A stretch of 64,000 nt of DNA. It comes from Pseudonocardia asaccharolytica DSM 44247 = NBRC 16224 (GTDB lineage Bacteria; Actinomycetota; Actinomycetes; Mycobacteriales; Pseudonocardiaceae). Position 1 is the first letter of the stretch; every line of letters starts with the position of its first letter. Made by a program: the position numbers and the translations under genes. Where the stretch lies: contig NZ_AUII01000005.1 in assembly GCF_000423625.1 (NCBI RefSeq), positions 62,001 to 126,000 on the forward strand, in the 5' to 3' direction. This document shows, piece by piece, positions 1 through 9,239 of the stretch. Below the pieces are notes generated by a model that saw nothing but the letters and a program-made list of their open reading frames with translations, did not search any database and was not told where the DNA came from.

Positions 1-1349
<1,349 letters not shown>

Positions 1350-1365
<16 letters not shown>

Positions 1366-1401
1366 CGTGGTCTCACCCCGAGCCATAACCGCGTTATGGA
1401 G
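1350..1401. repeat. GTTATGG/CCATAAC inverted repeat cluster at the fadD stop
   Basis: Alternating copies of GTTATGG and CCATAAC form two dyads. The first is GTTATGGAGCCATAAC (1351-1366) with a 2-nt centre. The second is CCATAAC-CGC-GTTATGG (1383-1399). The TAA stop of the acyl-CoA ligase (1363-1365) is inside the first. The cluster lies between convergent genes, so a bidirectional terminator role is possible, but no T-run is present. Confidence 0.6.
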
Positions 1402-1443
1402 CCATGATGTCGTCGCCGACGGGAGGGGCCGGGTGGGAGCGGT

Positions 1444-2367
1444 TCAGCTGCCGACGGGGGTGCGATCGAGGTCGGGCTCGAGGTAGATCACCCTGGCCTC
1501 CGGCACGGCGGCCCGGACCCGGCCCTCGGCATCATCGATCGCGTGCGCGACCTGCTCGACGGACGCCCCCGGGCTCAGCGCGATCTTGGCCGCGACGAGC
1601 AGCTCCTCGGGACCGAGGTACTGGGTGCGGATGTGGATGACCCGCTGAACATGCTCGCCGGCCGACAGCTCCGCGACGATCCTGGCCAGAACCGGCGGCA
1701 GCGCCCCCTCGCCGATCAGCAGGCTCTTCATCTCGATGATCAGGATGATGGCGATGATCCCGAGCAACGTGCCGATGCACAGGGTGCCGACGGCGTCCCA
1801 GACCGGGTCTCCGGTGAGCACCGTGAGCCCGACCCCGGCGAGCGCCAGGACCAGACCGACGAGCGCGCCGAGATCTTCCAGCAGCACCACGGGCAGCTCC
1901 GGCACCTTCGACTGCCGGATGAACTGCCACCAGGTTCCGCGCCCCTTGAGCGGAGCCGACTCGTGGATCGCCGTGCGGAAGGAGAACGACTCCAGCACGA
2001 TCGCGACCACCAGGATGATCACCGCGACGAGCGGGGTCCTCAGCGGTTCGGGGTGCTCGAGCTTGTGGATGCCCTCGTAGATCGCGAACGCCGCGCCGAG
2101 GGTGAACAGCAGCAGCGCGACGACGAAGGAGTAGAAGTAGCGGTCCCGGCCGTAGCCGAAGGGATGTTCGGCGGTCGCCGCGCGCTGGGCGCGTTTGCCA
2201 CCGAGCAGCAGCAGGCCCTGGTTGGAGGTGTCGGCGACCGAGTGCACGGCCTCGGCCAGCATCGACGACGAGCCCGTCACCACATAACCGACGAACTTCG
2301 CCGCCGCGATCCCCGCGTTGGCCAACAGGGCAGCGATGATCGCCCTCGTCCCACCGCTCGCCGCCAC
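1444..2367 (-). CDS. Cation diffusion facilitator family metal transporter
   Basis: This 307-residue membrane protein with a GTG start belongs to the CDF family, which exports divalent metals such as zinc by proton antiport. An N-terminal helix is followed by the family region HSVADTSNQ in transmembrane helix 2, then the loop HPFGYGRDRYFYSF typical of CDF proteins. Four further hydrophobic segments and a cytosolic C-terminal domain of the usual ferredoxin-like type follow (about residues 220-300, ending in YLEPDLDRTPVGS). It is convergent with the acyl-CoA ligase and faces away from the manA operon. The metal cannot be assigned from the sequence. No neighbouring metal regulator is visible. 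Confidence 0.9.
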   Translation of the reverse strand: MAASGGTRAIIAALLANAGIAAAKFVGYVVTGSSSMLAEAVHSVADTSNQGLLLLGGKRAQRAATAEHPFGYGRDRYFYSFVVALLLFTLGAAFAIYEGIHKLEHPEPLRTPLVAVIILVVAIVLESFSFRTAIHESAPLKGRGTWWQFIRQSKVPELPVVLLEDLGALVGLVLALAGVGLTVLTGDPVWDAVGTLCIGTLLGIIAIILIIEMKSLLIGEGALPPVLARIVAELSAGEHVQRVIHIRTQYLGPEELLVAAKIALSPGASVEQVAHAIDDAEGRVRAAVPEARVIYLEPDLDRTPVGS

Positions 2368-2416
2368 CGGTGTGTCCCTTCTGCCGAACGTGTGAGGGAG
2401 ACCCTAGCGGCGCCGG

Positions 2417-3676
2417 CTATCCGAGGCCGTCACTGGCCAGGAACAGCTGGGTGCCCGGCTCCGCCGACTCGATGACGACCCCGCTGTCGACGTCGCCCAT
2501 GAACAGCGCGGCGCCCCGGCGCAACTTCATGACCTTGTCGCCACCGCGCAGGCAGGCCGAGCCCGCCGTGCAGAGCACAATCCGCGGGCCGCCGTCGGGA
2601 ACCGCGACGGGCACCAGCGGCTCGGCCGACTCGCAGTGCCCCGATTCCCAGCGCCCCGATTCCCAGCGCCCCGATTCCCAGCGCCGCAGCAGGAACTCCG
2701 CGGCCGGGGTGTCGTGGCGGATCCAGCCCGCTTCCGGATGCCCGCTGCACACCGGCGGCGGACCCGCCCGGAAGTCGAGGATCCGCAACAGCTCGGCGAC
2801 ATCGACGTGCTTGGGCGTGAGCCCGCCGCGCAGCACGTTGTCGGAGTTGGCCATCAGCTCGATACCGGCGCCGGACAGATAGGCGTGCAGGTTCCCCGCG
2901 GGCAGGTAGAGCGCCTCGCCCGGTTGCAGCACCACGCGGTTGAGCAGCAGCGCCGCGAGCACGCCCGCGTCACCCGGGTAGCGCTCCGAGAGCTCCAGCG
3001 CGGTGCGGGCCTCCCGCTGCCACTCGCCCGGCTCGCCGGCCAGCCGGATCGCTCCCTGCTGCAGCGCGGGCACCAGCTCGTCGAGCATCGACTGCGGCAG
3101 GGTGATCCAGGTGGTGAACAGCGCACGCAACCCGTCCGGCCCGGGCTGGGCGGCGAGCAGCTCGGTATGCGCCGCGAGCTCCGGGACGTCGAGGGCGCGC
3201 AGCAGTCGCACCGAGGCCTCGGCGTCGCGGAACCCGATGAGGGCGTGGAACTCGGTGAGGGCGCAGATCACCTCGGGTTTGTGGTTGGGATCGCGGTAGT
3301 TGCGGTCGGAGGCGTCGACCGGGATTCCCGCGGCGTTCTCCTGGGTGAAACCGGTGATGGCCTGCTCGAGGCTCGGATGCGCCTGCAGGCTCAGCGGTTC
3401 CTCCGCGGCGAGAACCTTGAGCAGGAACGGCAGCCGCCCGTCCCAGCGGCAGGCTCGATCCGGCCCGAGCAACCGCTCCGGATCGGCGGCGAGGGCGTCG
3501 CCCAGCGATTTGGTGGCTCCGTCGTCGTACACCAGATGCGACGGGTCCGCCGGGTGCGCGCCCAGCCACAGCTCCGCCTGCGGATGTGGCGAGGGCACGG
3601 ACTGGCCGAGCAGTTCGGCGATCACCGTGCGCGATCCCCAGGCGTACGGCCGCACGGGGTTGTCCAGCAGCTCCAC
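2417..3676 (-). CDS. manA: Mannose-6-phosphate isomerase, class I
   Basis: ManA (419 aa) interconverts fructose-6-P and mannose-6-P, the entry to GDP-mannose for mannosylated envelope molecules. The type I zinc-site signature YRDPNHKPEVICAL and the later NLHAYLSGAGIELMANSDN region are intact. The GTG start at 3676 was chosen because AGGAGGAG lies just upstream and the preceding gene stops at 3705. The frame stays open much further upstream but there it overlaps the tobH-like gene. It is the last gene of the manB / Trm112 / TobH-like / manA operon, as in M. tuberculosis Rv3257c-Rv3255c. Oddly, three exact WESGR-type pentapeptide repeats interrupt the C-terminal region. Confidence 0.95.
   Translation of the reverse strand: MELLDNPVRPYAWGSRTVIAELLGQSVPSPHPQAELWLGAHPADPSHLVYDDGATKSLGDALAADPERLLGPDRACRWDGRLPFLLKVLAAEEPLSLQAHPSLEQAITGFTQENAAGIPVDASDRNYRDPNHKPEVICALTEFHALIGFRDAEASVRLLRALDVPELAAHTELLAAQPGPDGLRALFTTWITLPQSMLDELVPALQQGAIRLAGEPGEWQREARTALELSERYPGDAGVLAALLLNRVVLQPGEALYLPAGNLHAYLSGAGIELMANSDNVLRGGLTPKHVDVAELLRILDFRAGPPPVCSGHPEAGWIRHDTPAAEFLLRRWESGRWESGRWESGHCESAEPLVPVAVPDGGPRIVLCTAGSACLRGGDKVMKLRRGAALFMGDVDSGVVIESAEPGTQLFLASDGLG
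2634..2678 (-). repeat. 15-bp tandem repeat inside manA
   Basis: Three consecutive 15-bp units, CAGCGCCCCGATTCC on the + strand with one variant base in the first, encode the pentapeptide WESGR. The unit length keeps the frame. A degenerate fourth part follows. Confidence 0.9.
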
Positions 3677-3704
3677 GATCGTCGGTACTCCTCCTCGGAG
3701 CCGG

Positions 3705-4796
3705 TCAGGCCGGCTCGATGGTCCGGGTGGCCAACCCCAGATAGATGGCGGCGATGTCGAAGCGGGAGGCCAGCACCGCGGCGCGCAGCAGCGCGGCGTG
3801 CCGCGTCCCGCGCACGATCTCGTCGACCGGATGCAGCATGTCCGCCGCGGGCCACGCCCGCCCGGTCCGTCGCAGGGTAACCAGCTCGGGATCCTCCTCA
3901 CCGGTCGCCAACAGCACCAGCCGCACCGGGGGTGCGGTCGCGCCCGGGGAGTCGTCGAAGGGATCGTGGAAGACGTCGTGGCGAGCCGCCGCGACGTCGA
4001 GTGCCCGGCGCAGCCCGACCGCGGTCGCCCCCCGCGCGACGTCGTCGGCGTGGGCGACGACCCCGGCGTGCGTCGCCAGCGCGCACGCCGCATGCACCGC
4101 GACGGCAGCGGCCGGCGGGTCGGTGCCCCACAGCAGCGGGGTGTGCTCGGCCAGCCGCAGGGCCAACGTCTTGGCCGGGTTCATGAACGGCTCGTGACCG
4201 GGCTGGTTGCGCTCGGCCTCGCGGTCGAGCTCGTCGGCGAGCGGGTCGAGCCGTGGGTCCAGCGGGAGCCCGAGCAGATTCAGCGCGCTCGCGGTGAGCA
4301 ACCCGACGGCCAGCGCGCGGGGCAGGTCGAGCCCGGGCGCGACCGGGACCCTCGGTTCCACCAGCCGGACCCGGCCCGCGCCCGCCGATGCCACCGGACC
4401 GGCGCCGGGCGCGGAGAGCACGACCTCGGCGCCGCGCTGCACCGCCCGCCCCACGGCGTCGGCCAGTTCGGAGTCGGTGGGGTCGGCGGTATGCGCGACG
4501 ACCACGTCGAGCGGGCCGATCCAGCTCGGCGCCGTCTCCGCGACGACGACGGGCACCGGGCAGGTCGCGCCGAGCAGCGCGGCGAGGATCGCGGCGGCGG
4601 GCGCCGAGGCACCTGGGCGGCGCAGCAGGATCAGCGCCCGCGGCCGGTGCCCGCCCAGATCCGCAACACCGGCCTCCTGCGCCGCGTGGGCGACCGACCG
4701 AACCTGAGCACCCGCGGTTGCCGCCGAGCGCAGCACGCCGCCGGTGTCGACGGCCGCCAGCGCGGCCGGATCGACGAGCAGGGTGTCGTCGAGCAC
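3705..4796 (-). CDS. TobH-like / SIS-domain protein (Rv3256c-like)
   Basis: This 363-residue protein sits between manB and manA as Rv3256c does. Members are annotated as TobH or as SIS/phosphoglucose-isomerase-like proteins. Features include an N-terminal segment LAAVDTGGVLRSAATAGAQV, an Ala/Leu-rich sugar-isomerase-like fold with LGATCPVPVVVAE, and a C-terminal stretch GLATRTIEP. The exact reaction is unknown; its place between phosphomannomutase and mannose-6-P isomerase suggests a role in mannose or cell-wall sugar metabolism. The GTG start at 4796 lies four bases after the Trm112 stop. An ATG at 4841 would overlap the upstream gene. Confidence 0.8.
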   Translation of the reverse strand: MLDDTLLVDPAALAAVDTGGVLRSAATAGAQVRSVAHAAQEAGVADLGGHRPRALILLRRPGASAPAAAILAALLGATCPVPVVVAETAPSWIGPLDVVVAHTADPTDSELADAVGRAVQRGAEVVLSAPGAGPVASAGAGRVRLVEPRVPVAPGLDLPRALAVGLLTASALNLLGLPLDPRLDPLADELDREAERNQPGHEPFMNPAKTLALRLAEHTPLLWGTDPPAAAVAVHAACALATHAGVVAHADDVARGATAVGLRRALDVAAARHDVFHDPFDDSPGATAPPVRLVLLATGEEDPELVTLRRTGRAWPAADMLHPVDEIVRGTRHAALLRAAVLASRFDIAAIYLGLATRTIEPA

Positions 4797-4800
4797 CGGC

Positions 4801-5010
4801 TCACCCACCGTCCGGGGGATCCTGGGGCTCCTGCGCCTCATCGAGCAGCAGCACCGGGATGCCGTCCACGATGGGGAAGCGGCGGCCGCAGGACGTGCAG
4901 GTGAGCATGTCCGCGCCAGGGTCGTCCGGGGTGCCGGTCCGAAGCGGCGCGTGGTCGTCCGACGGACACGCCAGGATCTCCAGCAGCTGGGGGTCGAGCT
5001 TGACGGCCAC
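4801..5010 (-). CDS. Trm112-family zinc-ribbon-like small protein
   Basis: The protein has 69 residues and a GTG start preceded by GGAGAAC. It begins VKLDPQLLEILACPSDDH and contains CTSCGRRFPIVDGIPVLL, the Trm112/YcaR pattern. Family members are small partners of methyltransferases or of envelope-sugar enzymes. The first CPxC pair of the family is CPSD here, so one of the four possible metal-binding cysteines is missing. It lies between manB and the TobH-like gene with tight spacing, so it is probably co-transcribed with them. Confidence 0.85.
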   Translation of the reverse strand: MAVKLDPQLLEILACPSDDHAPLRTGTPDDPGADMLTCTSCGRRFPIVDGIPVLLLDEAQEPQDPPDGG

Positions 5011-5117
5011 CGTTCTCCTCTTCCTGCGTGCAGGATGCGCGAAACGCACCGTGTACTGCGATGCTGCCAGGATGGCGGGTACCGCGCCGGGTCCGACCGG
5101 GTGCCCCGGGCGCGAAT

Positions 5118-6473
5118 TCAGGCGCGGACGATCGCCAGGACGGAGTCCCGCAATCGGGCGACGGCGCCGGCATCGGGCGCCTCCACGTTGAGCCGCAGCA
5201 GCGGCTCGGTGTTCGACGCGCGCAGGTTGAACCACGAGCCGTCGGGCAGCCGCACGGTCAGGCCGTCGAGCTCGTCGAGCTCGACACCCTCGCGGCCGCC
5301 GTAGCTCTGCTTGACCGCGGCCACCCGGTCCGCCTGGTCGGCGACCGTCGAGTTGATCTCGCCGGACGCGGCGTAGCGCGCGTAGTGGGCCATCAGCTCC
5401 GACATCGGCCGGTCCTGCTCGCCGAGCGCGGCCAGCACATGCAGCGCGGCGAGCATCCCGGAGTCGGCCCGCCAGAAGTCGCGGAAGTAGTAGTGCGCGG
5501 AATGCTCGCCACCGAAGACAGCACCGGTCTCAGCCATCACCTGCTTGATGAACGAGTGCCCGACCCGGGTGCGCACGGGGTGGCCACCGTGCTCGGCGAC
5601 GATCTCCGGCACGACCTGGGAGGTGATCAGATTGTGAATGACGGTGCTACCCGGCGCCTTGGCCAGCTCGCGCACGGCGACCAGCGCGGTGATCGCGCTC
5701 GGGCTGACCGGCTCGCCGCGCTCGTCGACGAGGAAGCAACGGTCGGCGTCGCCGTCGAAGGCCAGCCCCACGTCGGCGCCCGTCGCGCTGACCGCCGTCT
5801 GCAGGTCGACCAGGTTGGCCGGGTCGAGCGGGTTGGCCTCGTGGTTGGGGAAGGTGCCGTCGAGCTCGAAGTACAGCGGAACGACCTCGATCGGCAGCGG
5901 TCCGAACACCTCGGGGACGGTGTAGCCGCCCATGCCGTTGCCCGCGTCGACGACGACCTTGAGCGGGCGTATCTCGGACAGGTCGACCAGGGCCCGCAGA
6001 TAGCTCGCGTACTCCGTCAGCAGCTCCTGGTGGGTGACCGTGCCACCGCCGGGCCCCACGGGGACGCCCTCCTCGACCGCCGCGCGGATCTGTGCCAGCC
6101 CGGTGTCCTGGCCGATGGGTGACGCCCCCGCCCGGCACAGCTTGATGCCGTTGTACTTCGCCGGGTTGTGGCTCGCCGTGAACATCGCGCCGGGCACGTC
6201 GAGGCTGCCCGAGGCGAAGTAGAGCATGTCGGTGCTGGCCAGGCCGATGTCCACCACGTCGAGGCCCTGACCGGTGACGCCCTCGGCGAACGCGGCGGCG
6301 AGATCCGGCGAGGAGTCGCGCATGTCACGGCCCACGACGACGGTGCGGTCGCCCTCGGCCGCGAGCATGCGGGCCAGCGCGCCCCCGATATCGCGCACTG
6401 TGTCGCCGTCGAGCTGCTCGCCCACCACACCCCGGATGTCGTAGGCCTTCACGATCGCAGACAGATCAGGCAC
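5118..6473 (-). CDS. manB: Phosphomannomutase / phosphoglucomutase
   Basis: ManB (451 aa) converts mannose-6-P to mannose-1-P and often glucose-6-P to glucose-1-P. It has the four alpha-D-phosphohexomutase signatures: the N-terminal VKAYDIRGVVGEQL, the phosphoserine loop MFTASHNPAKYNGIK, the Mg site GLAFDGDADRC and the C-terminal phosphate-binding loop LRASNTEPLLRLNVEAP. The GTG start at 6473 gives the expected N-terminus. It heads the manB-manA operon and corresponds to Rv3257c. Its product feeds the guanylyltransferase encoded at 14-15 kb. Confidence 0.96.
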   Translation of the reverse strand: MPDLSAIVKAYDIRGVVGEQLDGDTVRDIGGALARMLAAEGDRTVVVGRDMRDSSPDLAAAFAEGVTGQGLDVVDIGLASTDMLYFASGSLDVPGAMFTASHNPAKYNGIKLCRAGASPIGQDTGLAQIRAAVEEGVPVGPGGGTVTHQELLTEYASYLRALVDLSEIRPLKVVVDAGNGMGGYTVPEVFGPLPIEVVPLYFELDGTFPNHEANPLDPANLVDLQTAVSATGADVGLAFDGDADRCFLVDERGEPVSPSAITALVAVRELAKAPGSTVIHNLITSQVVPEIVAEHGGHPVRTRVGHSFIKQVMAETGAVFGGEHSAHYYFRDFWRADSGMLAALHVLAALGEQDRPMSELMAHYARYAASGEINSTVADQADRVAAVKQSYGGREGVELDELDGLTVRLPDGSWFNLRASNTEPLLRLNVEAPDAGAVARLRDSVLAIVRA

Positions 6474-6505
6474 GGCGCCGAGCCTATCGGGCCTCCGCCT
6501 TCTGC

Positions 6506-6874
6506 CTATTTCTCGGTAGGGGTGGGCAGCACCCGTAGATGGCCGCGGCGCCCGGTGCCTGTGGTGGGCGGGTGCTCGACCGGACGGTCGACCCGACCGG
6601 CCTCCCGGACGGCCTCGGCCAGCGCCGTCAGGTCGTCGCACGAGGGCTGCGGCGGCGCGAACTCGCCCTCGAACCGGACGAGCTCCCAGCCGCGCGGCGC
6701 GGTGAGCCGGTGCGCATGCGCGTTGCACAGGTCGTAGGAGTGCGGCTCGGCCTGGGTGGCCAGGGGGCCCACCACCGCCGTCGAATCGGCATAGACGTAG
6801 GTGAGCGTGGCCACCGCGAGCTCGGTGCACCCGGTCCGCGAACACCTCCGCACACTCCGCACGGCTCTGACCAT
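6506..6874 (-). CDS. DUF3499 family protein
   Basis: This 122-residue protein corresponds to Rv3258c by content and position next to manB. It is conserved in actinobacteria and has no established function. It begins VRSVRRCSRTGCTELAVATL, with later YDLCNAHAHRLTAPRGWELV. The spaced Cys/His residues (CSRTGC, CNAHAH) could bind a metal. The C-terminus ends with a low-complexity Pro/Thr tail. It is divergent from the metallopeptidase-like gene with 75 bp between the starts, so the two may share a promoter region. Confidence 0.85.
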   Translation of the reverse strand: MVRAVRSVRRCSRTGCTELAVATLTYVYADSTAVVGPLATQAEPHSYDLCNAHAHRLTAPRGWELVRFEGEFAPPQPSCDDLTALAEAVREAGRVDRPVEHPPTTGTGRRGHLRVLPTPTEK

Positions 6875-6949
6875 AGCGCCTGTGAGCCGCCATCCCTGAC
6901 TGCGACGCGCGCGGGGCTTCCGATGGTCACCGGTCGTAGGATTCGAGGG

Positions 6950-7429
6950 GTGACCACCGCGCGCCGCACGCTGCGCCGCTCTCCCCGCCGGCGGGACCGG
7001 CGAGGCCGAGGGCTGCGCGGGCTGCTCTACCCGGTGACCACCCCCGCGATGCAGACCCGCGCCGAGAAGTTCGACGCGATGGTCCTCGAGGCCCTGGAGC
7101 CGATCGAGCATCGCTGGGGCCCGGAGCTCGCCGACCTCGACCTCGCCGTGGACGAGGTTCCCGAGGTCGAGGAGACCTCGCCCGATGAGGTCGTCTGGGG
7201 TAGCGGGGTGCTCGCCGACGTCGGCGTACCGCTGGCCCAGCTCGTCCCGGCCGGTGTCGACCAGGCCGGGCTGCCGTCCCGGGCCCGGATCGTGCTCTAC
7301 CGCCGTCCGCTCGAAGCCCGGGCTCGTGGCGGTGCCGACCTGGCCGACCTGCTGCACGAGGTGCTGGTCGAGCAGGTGGCGGAGTACCTGAACATCGAGC
7401 CTGACGCCGTGGACGGCGGGGCGTTCTAG
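6950..7429 (+). CDS. Metallopeptidase-like (zincin-fold) family protein, degenerate active site
   Basis: This 159-residue protein corresponds to Rv3259. It starts at GTG 6950 with an Arg-rich N-terminus, then ETRAEKFD-like QTRAEKFDAMVLEALEPIE and the family C-terminus. Canonical members carry HExxH. Here the segment is LLHEVLVEQVAEYL, which keeps His-Glu but replaces the second zinc histidine with Gln, so protease activity is doubtful. An ATG at 7050 is an alternative start but would remove the conserved basic N-terminus. It is convergent with whiB2. Confidence 0.8.
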   Translation: MTTARRTLRRSPRRRDRRGRGLRGLLYPVTTPAMQTRAEKFDAMVLEALEPIEHRWGPELADLDLAVDEVPEVEETSPDEVVWGSGVLADVGVPLAQLVPAGVDQAGLPSRARIVLYRRPLEARARGGADLADLLHEVLVEQVAEYLNIEPDAVDGGAF

Positions 7430-7434
7430 GCCAG

Positions 7435-7459
7435 CCCCAGCCCGCCCACCGGCCTGGGG
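7435..7459. terminator. Possible bidirectional terminator between convergent genes
   Basis: CCCCAG (7435-7440) can pair with CTGGGG (7454-7459) across a 13-nt loop, in the 36-bp gap between the metallopeptidase-like gene and whiB2. The stem is short and there is no T-run. Confidence 0.3.
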
Positions 7460-7465
7460 TTGTCC

Positions 7466-7777
7466 TCAGCTCGCGGCGCGCCGCAACCTGCGGCGCTCGC
7501 GTTCGGAGAGCCCGCCCCAGATGCCGAACCGCTCGTCCTGGGCCAGCGCGTACTCGAGGCACTCGGCCCGGACCTCACACCCCGCGCAGATGCGTTTGGC
7601 CTCGCGTGTCGAACCACCCTTCTCCGGAAAGAACGCCTCCGGATCGGTCTGGGCACAGAGCGCCTGCTCCTGCCAGTCCTGTTCGGACTCGGCGGGAGGG
7701 CCGTCCAGCATCTCGATCAGGCTCGGCCCCTCGGCACCGCCCGCCGCCCCCGCCAGCGTCAGTGTTTCCTCGTTCAC
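7466..7777 (-). CDS. whiB2: WhiB-family [4Fe-4S] transcription factor, WhiB2 type
   Basis: The protein has 103 residues. The four cluster-binding cysteines are present: one in QALCAQTDPEAFFP and three in ICAGCEVRAECLEYAL. They are followed by the GIWGGLSERERRRLRR turn and basic tail typical of Wbl proteins. WhiB2/WhmD (Streptomyces WhiB) is a developmental regulator of septation. Identity rests on the position next to the Rv3259-like gene and manB and on the extended N-terminus. The GTG start at 7777 has AAGGTGGG upstream. Divergent from the M50 protease gene, with a 140-bp intergenic region that must hold its promoter. Confidence 0.93.
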   Translation of the reverse strand: MNEETLTLAGAAGGAEGPSLIEMLDGPPAESEQDWQEQALCAQTDPEAFFPEKGGSTREAKRICAGCEVRAECLEYALAQDERFGIWGGLSERERRRLRRAAS

Positions 7778-7917
7778 TCGCCCACCTTCCCCACGCCCCG
7801 GCGAATGACACCAATGTAAGTACAACGCCGATGTTGGGTGGCCGCAAGCGAAGACTTCCATCCGAGTGACACGTTCCACCGCAACCACGGCGGTCGCTCG
7901 TTCGGCAGACTTGTCGG

Positions 7918-8673
7918 ATGCGTGGAGTGTCGGCCCGGATCAGCCCGTGGTTTCTGTTGCTCGTGGGGGTCGCCGTCGCCGGCGGGGTGCTGACCGTGGT
8001 CGGCACGGGCGCACCGGTGATGCTGACCGCGGGCGTTGTGCTCCTCGTCGTCGGCGGCTGGATGGTGTCGCTGTGCCTGCACGAGTGGGGCCACGCCGTC
8101 GTGGCCTACCGCGGCGGCGACACCTCGGTACGGGACAAGGGATACCTCACCCTCGATATCAGGCGATACACCGATATCGGGCTGTCGTTCGTGCTTCCGG
8201 TGGTGTTCCTGCTGATCGGCGGCGTTCCGCTGCCGGGGGGCGCGGTGTGGATCAACCACTGGGCGATTCGGTCCCGGTTCACCCGCAGCCTGGTCTCGCT
8301 GGCGGGCCCGATGGCCAACCTCGTGCTCGGGGCGATCCTGACGATCGCGGTGGCGACCGTCGCGATGCCGATCGGGCTGGCCGTCGGGCTGTCCTGCCTC
8401 GCGCTGATCCAGGTACTCGCATTCGTGCTCAACATCCTGCCGGTGCCGGGGCTCGACGGGTTCGGTGTGCTCGAGCCCTACCTGTCCGCGGGCGCCCGCG
8501 AGCTCGCGGCGAAGGTTCGGCCGTGGGCCCCGATCGTGCTGTTCCTGCTGATCATCGGCCTGCCCGGGGTGGCCCAGCGGTTCTTCGGCCTGTCGTTCTT
8601 CGTGTTCGGCGTGATCGGCGGCGATGCGGGGCTCGCCGCGGCCGGCTACAACGAGCTGCTCTTCTGGCGCTGA
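7918..8673 (+). CDS. Site-2 protease (M50) family membrane zinc protease
   Basis: The protein has 251 residues and about six membrane segments. The zinc ligands are the HEWGH motif (residues about 60-64) and the distal LNILPVPGLDGFG motif, which supplies the Asp. The family cleaves substrates within membranes. The sequence lacks PDZ or CBS domains, so it is the minimal form. Its substrate is unknown; it is not part of an anti-sigma-factor cluster here. The 3' end overlaps the convergent NUDIX gene by 28 bp. Confidence 0.9.
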   Translation: MRGVSARISPWFLLLVGVAVAGGVLTVVGTGAPVMLTAGVVLLVVGGWMVSLCLHEWGHAVVAYRGGDTSVRDKGYLTLDIRRYTDIGLSFVLPVVFLLIGGVPLPGGAVWINHWAIRSRFTRSLVSLAGPMANLVLGAILTIAVATVAMPIGLAVGLSCLALIQVLAFVLNILPVPGLDGFGVLEPYLSAGARELAAKVRPWAPIVLFLLIIGLPGVAQRFFGLSFFVFGVIGGDAGLAAAGYNELLFWR

Positions 8674-9239
8674 ACGACCCGTGCCGGCGGACCCGCGGCG
8701 GCGATGCGGGCGCGGGCGGCGGACACCATCACCGGGACCGTGTCGGTGCCCTCCGGCAGCCCGTCCAGCGGCCACCAGCGCAGGTCCAGCGACTCGTCGC
8801 TGATCTTCGCCTCGGCCTTGGCCGGAGCCCGGACGAGATAGCGGACGTCGAGGTGGCGAGTCGGTCTGCCCAGCGAACACGTCACCGGGTGGACGTCGAG
8901 GTGCAGCGGTTCGTCGTCGATCATGAGGCCGTCGATCCCCGACTCCTCGGCCGCCTCCCGCAGCGCGGCGTCCCGCAGCGTCGCGTCGCCGGGCTCGCAG
9001 TGACCCCCGAGCTGGATCCAGCGCCCCACCCGGGGATGCAGGGTGAGCAGCGTGTGCTCCCCCGCGGCGTCGACGACGAGCGCGGACGCCGTGAGGTGCC
9101 CGGGTTCGCACGAACGGTCGCACGCGTCGTGCGGGCGGGCATCGAGGAAGGCGAGGATGGCGTGCTGCAGCGCGCGCTGCTGCGGATCGGGCGCGGCCCA
9201 CGCGCGCAGGGCGGCGCGCGCGGCGGCGGGGGCTACCAC
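8646..9239 (-). CDS. NUDIX hydrolase
   Basis: The 197-residue protein contains a complete NUDIX box, [25 protein letters not shown] in the sequence (first residues GGHCEPGD, catalytic part REAAEESGI), which binds Mg and hydrolyses a nucleoside diphosphate linked to another moiety. The N-terminal helical region [12 protein letters not shown] is typical of the group annotated simply as NUDIX hydrolase in actinobacteria. The GTG start at 9239 overlaps the fbiB stop by a few bases, which implies translation coupled to fbiB. The substrate cannot be predicted. Confidence 0.88.
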   Translation of the reverse strand: MVAPAAARAALRAWAAPDPQQRALQHAILAFLDARPHDACDRSCEPGHLTASALVVDAAGEHTLLTLHPRVGRWIQLGGHCEPGDATLRDAALREAAEESGIDGLMIDDEPLHLDVHPVTCSLGRPTRHLDVRYLVRAPAKAEAKISDESLDLRWWPLDGLPEGTDTVPVMVSAARARIAAAGPPARVVQRQKSSSL

